Source of the DNA: JACKFB01 sp041389525
GTDB lineage: Bacteria; Myxococcota_A; UBA9042; PHBI01; JACKFB01
Assembly: GCA_041389525.1 (NCBI GenBank)
Contig: JAWKRR010000008.1
Span: forward strand, 109,736 to 173,735
Reading direction: 5' to 3'
Length of the DNA stretch: 64,000 bases
This document shows, one piece after another, positions 48,669 through 55,287 of this stretch. The notes beneath the pieces are model-generated. The model saw nothing but the letters and a program-made list of their open reading frames with translations, had not been told where the DNA came from and did not search any database. Position 1 is the stretch's first letter; every line of letters begins with the position of its first letter. A program made the translations under genes and the position numbers.

Positions 48669-50486
48669 TCAGGCTCCTGCAGCGTCCAACAGGGCGCCAT
48701 CGACCGCCCCGGCGCCTGCCTGCACGGGCTGAAGCGCCCGAAATCCGTGGGAGCGCAAGTACTGGATGTGCATGCCCTTGCAGCTCGAGTCGAACACGCA
48801 GGTCCTGCAGCGCACGCTCTTCTTGTAGTACTCGCCCATGATGTAGCGCTGGACGTAGGGCGAGACCTTCATCTTGCCGTGCTCGTCCAGCATGTCCCGC
48901 GAGATCTCGTAGTGCGCGCCGGCCTCGGTGCGGGCGCCGCCCAGGCACGGCGTGACGTTCATCAGGCGGTAGCCGGCCGCGCCAAGGGCCGCCAGCACCG
49001 GCGGCTCCACGCCGTTGTCGCGGACCTCGGAGACGTACTCGAAGTTCGGCAGGTGCCCGACGACTCGCTCGCCCAACACCAGCGCGTCCAGCCGGGACCG
49101 GTTCTCCAGCAACCACGTCGCCGTCTCGCTCGACAGGCGCACCTCAAGCTCGGGAAGCGTGTCCGCCGAGGCGCCCGCCCCGAGCCTCTCCAACAGCGCC
49201 CCGGCCGCCGCGGCCAGCCCCTCGACCGTCGTGACGCGAACCCGCCCGAGATCGGGCTCGGCGACCATCTGCGCCGCGCTGCTCGCCTCGTCGGCCGCCT
49301 CGATGACGACCTCCATGCCCTCGACGTCGCCGTAGGGGCTCTTCGCCAGGTATCCCCTGACACTCTCGAGGTCCGGCCCGCGCACATGCAGCACCCGCGG
49401 CCGCTGCCCGTCGAGCACCGCCGCCGCCGACGCGCTCGGCTCCGCATGCGCCAGATCGATGCGCACCCGATCGAAGGTCCCCTCGCCCAGCCGCTCCCGG
49501 TACTGGAACATATGGTCGTGGCAGAGGCTCTTCAGAAAGCAGTGGTCGCAGCGCTCGCCGTGGCAGTCCGGCGCCACCCCCATCTTCATGAACCCTTCGA
49601 AGTTGTGCAGGCCGCCCTGGATCTCCGAGTGCAGCTTGTGCGGGTCCTGAATCAGGTCCTCGTACCCTTCCAGATGCTGTGGCGGCAGGCGGTTGGTCCA
49701 GATGAACACGCCCGGCTCGCGCGAGACCTCCAGCGCCCGCTGCAGGTCGTCGTGGTGGTCGTCCATGTTGAAGTAGAGCTGGCTGCGGTACTCGGCGAAG
49801 CCACGCCCGAAGGGCACGATGTAGAGCAGGTCGAACTCGTGGATCCCCATGCCTCGGAAGAGGTCGATGGTCTCCCGCAGATACCGGATGTTCTGCTTGT
49901 TGATCACGATGTCGATGTTGATGACGGTCTTGCCACCCGACAGGGCCTGGACGTTGCGGATCCCCTGAATCGCCTTGTCGAAAGCTCCCTTCACGCCGAC
50001 CAGCCGGTCCTGCAGCTTCGGCGTGTGCCCGTGGATCGAGACGGTCATCTCGTCCAGGCCCGCCTGCAGCACCTTCCGCGTGAACTCGGGGTACGCGAAC
50101 ATCATCCCGTTGGTGACGGTCTGCACCCAGTCGTAGCCTGCGTTCTTCCCGTAGCGGACCAGCCGCACATAGTCGGGGTGAATCGTCGGCTCGCCGCCCG
50201 ACAGGATCAGCCGCTCGCTGTCGAGCTTCACGCCCAGATCGATGTACTGCTCGAGCTGCTCGGTGTCGACGTAGGTCCCGTTGTGATTCCACGCGTCGAG
50301 ACAGAAAATGCAGCGCTGATTGCACAGCCGCGTCAGCCGCACCCAATGCCGCCGGTGTTTGACCGCCGCCTCTTTGGTGAGGTCTTTGGACTCCAGCGCG
50401 CGGTTCAGCTCCGCCGCCATCTCCTCATCGATGACTCCCCGCTGTGCCGTCGGGCTCTCGGGCGTTCTAAGTTCCATGGACGGCAT
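48669..50486 (-). CDS. Radical SAM protein with long C-terminal cysteine domain
   Basis: 605 aa from ATG 50486, with GGAGG 6 bases upstream; it overlaps the upstream gene by 20 bases. The SAM-cleaving [4Fe-4S] site is Cys55, Cys59 and Cys62 (CNQRCIFC). SAM binding is supported by SGGEPT with Gly97-Gly98-Glu99-Pro100. A second Cys group near 305-320 (CHGERCDHCFLKSLC) and a C-terminal group (CRTCVFDSSC, about 565-575) suggest SPASM-like auxiliary clusters. Residues about 345-560 are an extra alpha/beta region I do not recognise. TNGMMFAYPEFTR is shared with other radical SAM proteins of the cluster. Radical SAM enzymes with auxiliary clusters commonly modify peptides; the substrate is not known. 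Confidence 0.93.
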   Translation of the reverse strand: MPSMELRTPESPTAQRGVIDEEMAAELNRALESKDLTKEAAVKHRRHWVRLTRLCNQRCIFCLDAWNHNGTYVDTEQLEQYIDLGVKLDSERLILSGGEPTIHPDYVRLVRYGKNAGYDWVQTVTNGMMFAYPEFTRKVLQAGLDEMTVSIHGHTPKLQDRLVGVKGAFDKAIQGIRNVQALSGGKTVINIDIVINKQNIRYLRETIDLFRGMGIHEFDLLYIVPFGRGFAEYRSQLYFNMDDHHDDLQRALEVSREPGVFIWTNRLPPQHLEGYEDLIQDPHKLHSEIQGGLHNFEGFMKMGVAPDCHGERCDHCFLKSLCHDHMFQYRERLGEGTFDRVRIDLAHAEPSASAAAVLDGQRPRVLHVRGPDLESVRGYLAKSPYGDVEGMEVVIEAADEASSAAQMVAEPDLGRVRVTTVEGLAAAAGALLERLGAGASADTLPELEVRLSSETATWLLENRSRLDALVLGERVVGHLPNFEYVSEVRDNGVEPPVLAALGAAGYRLMNVTPCLGGARTEAGAHYEISRDMLDEHGKMKVSPYVQRYIMGEYYKKSVRCRTCVFDSSCKGMHIQYLRSHGFRALQPVQAGAGAVDGALLDAAGA

Positions 50487-51201
50487 GGCGTTCCTCCGGG
50501 GCGGGAAAGTCGGGCGGACCCTCGAAAATGACGCGGCGGCCGCGCGCTTGCGCGATCTCGACCGCGCGCCACAGGTGGGGCGCGACCATGTAGGGGCTGG
50601 GCAGAACGCTGGGTTTCAAGTCTAGAGCCTTACCGGCGGCGTCAGGCCAGATAAAGCGAATCCCTCGAGCGCCCAAGCTGGGCAGCAGCGCGGCAAGCTC
50701 CGGCAGATGCCGAAAGCCCGATCGCGTGATGACCGTATTAATGTAGACCCGAGCGCCCGCCCGCACGACGTTCCGTACGCCGCGGACCGCCTGGTCAAAT
50801 GACCCCGGCGCCTGGGTCAGCCAGTCGTGGACCTGGGCGCGCGGGCCGTGCAGGGCGACCGCGAAGGTGTCAGCCCCCGAGGTCACCAGGGTCTCCGCCA
50901 GCTTCGGGTAGGCCAGCATGCGGCCGTTGGTCTGGATGACGACGCGGCGCGCCCCGTGGCGGCGGGCGGTCTCGATCCAGTGGGGCAGCTCGTGGCGCAG
51001 CGTGACCTCGCCACCCGCGAGCACCACGACCCCAGCGCCAAGTGCGGCCCGGCGTGCGCCATCGATGACGTCCGCTTGGACATCCTCCGCCGCGCGATCG
51101 CCGCGCGTCGTGCGCCAGTCACCCTGGTTGCAGAAGACACACGCGTTGTTGCAACCGTAGCCCGTCCTGACGAGGACAGCGTCTTTGAGACCTTGCGCCA
51201 C
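50467..51201 (-). CDS. Short radical SAM protein
   Basis: 244 aa from GTG 51201. The cluster site is Cys17, Cys21 and Cys24 (CNNACVFC), with GGEV at 63-66 replacing the usual GGEP. NGRMLAYPKLAE and GSFDQAVRGVRNVV match the shared pattern of this locus. There is no C-terminal Cys cluster, so it seems to be a minimal core domain. Upstream residues in the same frame (EFPDLYDAGGAYRSS) look protein-like, but no ATG, GTG or TTG precedes them before a stop. The start is therefore uncertain and a 5' frameshift is possible. It is the first gene of the leftward operon and is divergent from the Tat-signal protein gene. Confidence 0.88.
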   Translation of the reverse strand: MAQGLKDAVLVRTGYGCNNACVFCNQGDWRTTRGDRAAEDVQADVIDGARRAALGAGVVVLAGGEVTLRHELPHWIETARRHGARRVVIQTNGRMLAYPKLAETLVTSGADTFAVALHGPRAQVHDWLTQAPGSFDQAVRGVRNVVRAGARVYINTVITRSGFRHLPELAALLPSLGARGIRFIWPDAAGKALDLKPSVLPSPYMVAPHLWRAVEIAQARGRRVIFEGPPDFPAPEERHAVHGT

Positions 51202-51547
51202 ACTGCTCCGGTACGCGCCACCCGCATCGTAAAGGTCGGGGAACTCAGGCGCGCGATGTGAAACCCGACCGGCGCAGGGCCCCCACGCGCCCGTTCAGGC
51301 AAAGGCAAGGTAACAGGGCCCGGATGATCCCAGCAACAGCGAGCCCCATGGGTCCGGTAACACGGTGGTGCACGCGTATGCTTGTGTCCCTCCCGCGGCC
51401 GGGGCATCGTCAGGCGTGGGGGCGATCCGGAGTCGGGGCACCGAGCCGGTCGTCAGACTGAGTCATTCGCGCCGCACGCGCCGAATTGACAGGGCCCTTG
51501 AGGGCCGACTAACCTCGCCGTAGACAGGCAAATCGCAGGAGTTCCCC
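51202..51547. other. Divergent intergenic region between the two operons
   Basis: 346 bases between the 244-aa radical SAM gene (leftward) and the Tat-signal gene (rightward). It contains a candidate promoter at 51486-51513 with a palindrome in its spacer. A Shine-Dalgarno AGGAG precedes ATG 51548 by 6 bases. I looked on both strands for a short RiPP precursor with a core peptide and saw none convincing. Confidence 0.6.
51486..51513 (+). promoter_or_regulatory. Candidate promoter with palindromic spacer
   Basis: A perfect -35 TTGACA (51486-51491) is followed after 16 bases by ACTAAC (51508-51513), a poor -10 that keeps only the TAA core. The spacer holds GGCCCT (51493-51498) and AGGGCC (51501-51506), a perfect 6-base inverted repeat around TG. 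A repressor or activator bound there would block or aid the polymerase. It lies 35 bases upstream of the Tat-signal gene start. Confidence 0.35.
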
Positions 51548-52060
51548 ATGGTAAGCCAGAAGGACCAGAGCACCGTGGACCGCCGAGCGTTCCTCGCTGC
51601 GTCGGCCGCCGGAGCCGCGGTCGTGGCCAGCGCATCGTCGGCCCTCGCCAAGGGCGTCACCGGCGCCTCAACCGGCGGCACCATCGGGGTCGGCAGCGAT
51701 CTCGGCGGCGGCTGGGTTGTCGAGAACATGGGCGGCATCGAAGCCGGCGCCCTGCGCGTCGTCGCACGGCACCCGAGCACGGCCCGCTTGGCCAACCTCG
51801 CGATCTGCCGCGCCGAAGCCGGTAGCCACGCGATCGCCTCGACCGGCGCCGTGGACATCTTCTTGATGAACGACGGCAAGGACGGCAAGGCGCTGACCCC
51901 CGATGACGAGGTCTCGCTCGCCCGCCGCTTGGCCCAGACCCTGACCGGCGCCGAGGAGCAGCTCCCCGGTGCGGTGCGTCTGCTCGGTAAGAGCGAGCGT
52001 CAGCGCGCGTTCAACCCGATCGACCACCTTGAGCCCATCGTCGAGTCGGCCGGCGAGTAA
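51548..52060 (+). CDS. Twin-arginine-signal protein, candidate substrate of the cluster
   Basis: 170 aa from ATG 51548 with AGGAG 6 bases upstream. The N-terminus VDRRAFLAAS followed by an Ala-rich hydrophobic run to ALA at about residue 34 is a twin-arginine (Tat) signal, which exports proteins already folded or carrying cofactors. The mature part (about 136 residues) has one Cys (LAICRAEAG), a Gly-rich start (GGTIGVGSDLGGGW) and a helical C-terminus. It belongs to no family I recognise. It is the first gene of the rightward operon, just upstream of a radical SAM gene. A Tat protein beside cytoplasmic radical SAM enzymes would fit a substrate that is modified before export. Equally, it could be an electron carrier or a cofactor-binding partner. 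Confidence 0.8.
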   Translation: MVSQKDQSTVDRRAFLAASAAGAAVVASASSALAKGVTGASTGGTIGVGSDLGGGWVVENMGGIEAGALRVVARHPSTARLANLAICRAEAGSHAIASTGAVDIFLMNDGKDGKALTPDDEVSLARRLAQTLTGAEEQLPGAVRLLGKSERQRAFNPIDHLEPIVESAGE

Positions 52061-53582
52061 GGACGGATCTCTTGCAGCCACCGGTCACGCCCTCGCGGCT
52101 GACCGGGGCGGCAGATCCGACGGCGCCCGCTGCGGCGTCGCCTTCGTCGAGTTGTACCGCCAGTGGCCGAGCTATTTCTGCGATAGCTTGAACGCCGCCC
52201 AGGCGGGCGACCTTCGACGCGCTGGCCACCGCGTGTCGATCTTCAAGGGCTTCTTGCACGCGCCGGGAGGCGAGGCTTGGCGCGCGCTCTTGGAAGCCCT
52301 CAAGGCTGAGGGTCCGTGGGACCTCCTGGTCGTGGACCGCGTGTGGGCACGCGAGCCGCTGACCGCACTTCAGGCCGCAGCGGGCGGCGCACGGGTCGTT
52401 GTAACCCAGTGGGAGAGCCCCTCCGCGTGGCCGGAGGTCAGCTTTCGTGTGGCCCCGGTCTCGCGCAAGGGCCTCCTCGCCCTCGCGGACGCGGTGGCCG
52501 CTCGGGCGCCCGTGGACGCGCTCCCCAACGTGTGGACGCGCGATGGGGACCAAGGCTGGGCCCGCCCGCAGACCAGCGAGCCGCTCCTCGTCGCCCGCGA
52601 GATGGGCGCGCCCCTCGACTTCGCCTACGATCGCGTCCGCACCATCGGCCTCGACCCGCAGGAGGCGGAGGACACCCGCTACCTGCTGCTGAACATGGGC
52701 TGCCCCTACCGGGGCGCCGAAAACACCAGTGGATTCCTCGCGGATCTGACCCCCGACACCGCGTGGGGCGACCGCGGCTGCACCTTCTGCAACGTCGGCC
52801 CCTACGAGGCTCAGACCGCCCAGGTGCGCCGCGACCTCATGGCCGGCCAGCTCGCGGCCTTGGCCCCCCACGGCCCCTACCGCCGGCTGGTCGTCCAAGA
52901 CGAGTACGTGTTCCGCGATCTGGACCTGCTGGTCGAGCTCGTCCTCGAGCACGCGCCGCCGGGCGTCGAGCTGATGGTGCGCGCCCGGGTCGAGGACCTC
53001 TTCCGCTGCGAGGCCGTGCTGCTCAGAGCCCTCGATGCCCTCGGCGACCACGGCACGCTCACCCCGTATCTCATCGGCTTCGAGAATTTCTCCGACGCCG
53101 AGCTACGCCGCTACAACAAGGGCCAGACCGCCGCCGCGGCCGAGGCCGCCGCTCTGAAAGTCCTGGGCTGGGCCGACGCGTGGCCGAACTTCGGGCTGTC
53201 CCGCTCGCAGGGCTTCATCTTGTTCGGCCCCTGGACCACCCTGGACGATCTGCGCGCCAACGCCCTGGCGCTGCGCCGCTGCAGCTTTGATCGGCTGCGC
53301 GGCGGGCTGACGCGCTCGAAGCTGCGGCTGAACCCCGACGCGGCGCTCTTGACGCGGGCCCGGGCCGACGGGCTGCTGGTCGAGACCCACGACCGCGCCG
53401 ACGAAGACAACGCCGCCGAGACCGGCTACCAGGCCGAGATCCCCTACCGATTCGCCGACCCGAACACCGCGCGGGTGTGGGAGCTGCTCAACGGCCCCGC
53501 GCCGGTCCAGGGCCGCGACGAGATCGGCAGGCTCGACGTCGCCATCGCGCGCGTCGAGGCCGAGCGCGGCGCGCGGCCATGA
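52029..53582 (+). CDS. B12-binding-like radical SAM protein with widely split Cys motif
   Basis: 517 aa from TTG 52029; the first recognisable domain begins only at about residue 35. GTG 51969 would overlap the upstream gene by 92 bases. The best ribosome site (AAGGA, 52060) serves TTG 52072 in another frame, so the 5' end may carry a frameshift. The N-terminal part (GVAFVELYRQWPSYFCDS, about 130 residues) resembles a cobalamin-binding fold without the His motif. The cluster cysteines are coded at 52701, 52779 and 52788: C-x25-C-x2-C in place of CxxxCxxC, with ENTSGFLAD inside the gap. Its stop overlaps the next gene (ATGA). The cluster type is clear; the reaction is unknown. Confidence 0.85.
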   Translation: MSPSSSRPASKDGSLAATGHALAADRGGRSDGARCGVAFVELYRQWPSYFCDSLNAAQAGDLRRAGHRVSIFKGFLHAPGGEAWRALLEALKAEGPWDLLVVDRVWAREPLTALQAAAGGARVVVTQWESPSAWPEVSFRVAPVSRKGLLALADAVAARAPVDALPNVWTRDGDQGWARPQTSEPLLVAREMGAPLDFAYDRVRTIGLDPQEAEDTRYLLLNMGCPYRGAENTSGFLADLTPDTAWGDRGCTFCNVGPYEAQTAQVRRDLMAGQLAALAPHGPYRRLVVQDEYVFRDLDLLVELVLEHAPPGVELMVRARVEDLFRCEAVLLRALDALGDHGTLTPYLIGFENFSDAELRRYNKGQTAAAAEAAALKVLGWADAWPNFGLSRSQGFILFGPWTTLDDLRANALALRRCSFDRLRGGLTRSKLRLNPDAALLTRARADGLLVETHDRADEDNAAETGYQAEIPYRFADPNTARVWELLNGPAPVQGRDEIGRLDVAIARVEAERGARP

Positions 53583-54364
53583 CCCCCCGTCCGCTGCTGG
53601 CGGGGCTGGAGGTGCCGTGGGACGCCGAGCTCGAGGGAGTGATCTCGGGCTGGCGTCGCTTGGTCAAACGCGAGTTCGCGGGGGCCGCAGACCGACACGC
53701 GGCGGCGGAGCGCGGCCTGCTCGTCGCCGAGGCCTCCGGCCGCTACGGCCACGCGCCGGACTCGGCCGAGGTGCGCCGCGACGCGGGTGAGGCGCAGACC
53801 CTCTTCATCGCCCGCGACGCGCCAACCCTGGAAGAAGCCCTCGAGCACGAGCGCGCCGCGAGCCAGAGCGCCGGGCGTGAGCGCCGCGTGGCTGAGGCGA
53901 AGCTCGGCCGCTTGCTGGGCTACCCCGCCTGCTGCATCCGCGCCCACGTCGACGCCGACGATCAAGGCGAGGACGCCTGCTTTCAGCGGCTCTTGGGAAC
54001 GCCAGCCCGAGATCCTCTCCCCGCGGGCAATAACCTCTTCCTGCTCGCCCACCAGCTGATCAGCCACTTCCCCTGCTCGCTCCAGTGCGAGGCGTCGAAC
54101 GCGCTCGCCGAGACCGCGCTCGCCGCCCTCGAGCGGGCCCACCCCCAGCGAGCCCGCGCCCTGACAGCGCTTCTGACCGCCCCGATCACCGTCTGGGACC
54201 GCTTTCGCTTCGTCATCGAGCACCCGACCCACGGCGCCGTCATCGCCGAGCAGCTCACCCACGCCCAGCGGCTGCTGGCCCATCCGCCGTACATCGGCTT
54301 CCGCGCCGCCCTCCCCGCCTTGCCGCCCGGGGGTGCGCGCCTGACATTTGTCCGAGTAGAGTAG
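53579..54364 (+). CDS. DUF483-like cysteine protein
   Basis: 261 aa. ATG 53579 overlaps the radical SAM stop (ATGA). The family mark is LGRLLGYPACCIRAH, with Cys118 and Cys119, and a second pair Cys166 and Cys170 in HFPCSLQC. The four Cys probably bind a metal or Fe-S cluster. DUF483-type proteins of archaea and bacteria are uncharacterised. The region before the Cys motif is helical. It has no secretion signal, so it acts in the cytoplasm. The tight coupling suggests it works with the radical SAM protein, perhaps as a partner, metallochaperone or auxiliary enzyme. The family match is from memory. Confidence 0.75.
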   Translation: MTPRPLLAGLEVPWDAELEGVISGWRRLVKREFAGAADRHAAAERGLLVAEASGRYGHAPDSAEVRRDAGEAQTLFIARDAPTLEEALEHERAASQSAGRERRVAEAKLGRLLGYPACCIRAHVDADDQGEDACFQRLLGTPARDPLPAGNNLFLLAHQLISHFPCSLQCEASNALAETALAALERAHPQRARALTALLTAPITVWDRFRFVIEHPTHGAVIAEQLTHAQRLLAHPPYIGFRAALPALPPGGARLTFVRVE

Positions 54365-54396
54365 GCCCTCCCCCCACCGGCGAGCGTTCCCTGGCG

Positions 54397-55266
54397 ATGT
54401 CGTCGCACAAGCCCAAGGCCATCCTAGTCACGGACGCCGACCGCAGCGTGGGTCGCGAGACGGCGCTGCTGCTCGCCGAGCGCGGCGCGTGGGTGGTGGC
54501 CCAGGGCACGGACAAGGCCGAGATGAGCGATCTGCCGCGGGAGACCAACCGCGGCGGCCTCATCGAAAACACCTGGGAAAACCTGGCAGATCGCGCGAGC
54601 TGCGTCGCGGCCCTCGCCCGCGTGCAGAAGCTCTACGGACAGGTCGACGCCGTCGTGTCCACGGGCGGCATGGCGGGCTTCGGGCCGGTGGAGGAGGCGT
54701 CTGAGGCGCGCGTCCAGGCCATGTTGGAGGCGAACTTCCTGACCCCGATGCGCCTGATTCAGGCCGCGGCGCCGCTGCTGCGTGCGCGTCGGCAGGGCAC
54801 GCTGGTCTGTGTGTCGACGGCGGCGGGCCGCCTCGGGTTGCCGCTCTCCGGTGCCTACAGCGCGTCGCGCTACGCCCTCGAGGGTCTCTGCGACGCGCTG
54901 CGGCTGGAGCTTGGGATCTTCGGTGTGGACGTGGTGCTGGTCGAGCCGGGCCTCATCCGCGACCGGGTCGGCGGCGACAGCCTGCGTGGCGTGACCGCGG
55001 CCTCGCTCTTCGGCGTCGGCCCCAAGAGCCCCTACGCCGACATCGCCACGGTGATGACCGAGACCTATCACCAGCTCGTGCAGCGCGCCGGCAGCCCCCA
55101 CGACGTGGCCGTCGTCATCGACCGCGCCCTGAGCTCGAGCCGCCCCAAGGCGCGCTACGCGGTCTCACGCGCGACGGCCGCGATGCTGCTGGCCAGAAAG
55201 GTCCTGCCCGATCGCCTCATCGACAGCCGGCTCGTGAAGGCCATGGGCATCGACCTCGAGGACTGA
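54397..55266 (+). CDS. Degenerate short-chain dehydrogenase/reductase
   Basis: 289 aa from ATG 54397, the last gene of the rightward operon, 32 bases after the DUF483-like stop. The fold is classical SDR: an N-terminal beta-alpha-beta, STGGMAG in the NAG position, VCVSTAAG carrying the catalytic Ser, and YSASRYALEG. Two features are degenerate. The nucleotide loop reads TDADRSVG (12-19) where SDRs have TGxxxGxG, and the catalytic Tyr154 is followed by Arg158 in place of the lysine of YxxxK. It may bind NAD(P) weakly, use another proton relay, or be a binding protein rather than a dehydrogenase. It converges on the FemAB-radical SAM fusion. Confidence 0.9.
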   Translation: MSSHKPKAILVTDADRSVGRETALLLAERGAWVVAQGTDKAEMSDLPRETNRGGLIENTWENLADRASCVAALARVQKLYGQVDAVVSTGGMAGFGPVEEASEARVQAMLEANFLTPMRLIQAAAPLLRARRQGTLVCVSTAAGRLGLPLSGAYSASRYALEGLCDALRLELGIFGVDVVLVEPGLIRDRVGGDSLRGVTAASLFGVGPKSPYADIATVMTETYHQLVQRAGSPHDVAVVIDRALSSSRPKARYAVSRATAAMLLARKVLPDRLIDSRLVKAMGIDLED

Positions 55267-55269
55267 GCG

Positions 55270-55287
55270 AGGCCGCGCCTCCGGCCT
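55270..55287. terminator. Hairpin between converging operons
   Basis: AGGCCG (55270-55275) and CGGCCT (55282-55287) pair perfectly over CGCCTC. It lies between the stop of the SDR gene (55266) and the stop of the FemAB-radical SAM gene (55286), and overlaps the latter. No long T tract is present, so bidirectional termination is plausible but unproven. Confidence 0.4.

Noticed and set aside
51202..51547. Search for a short RiPP precursor gene
   Set aside because: The small frames seen on both strands have no leader/core features or ribosome site.
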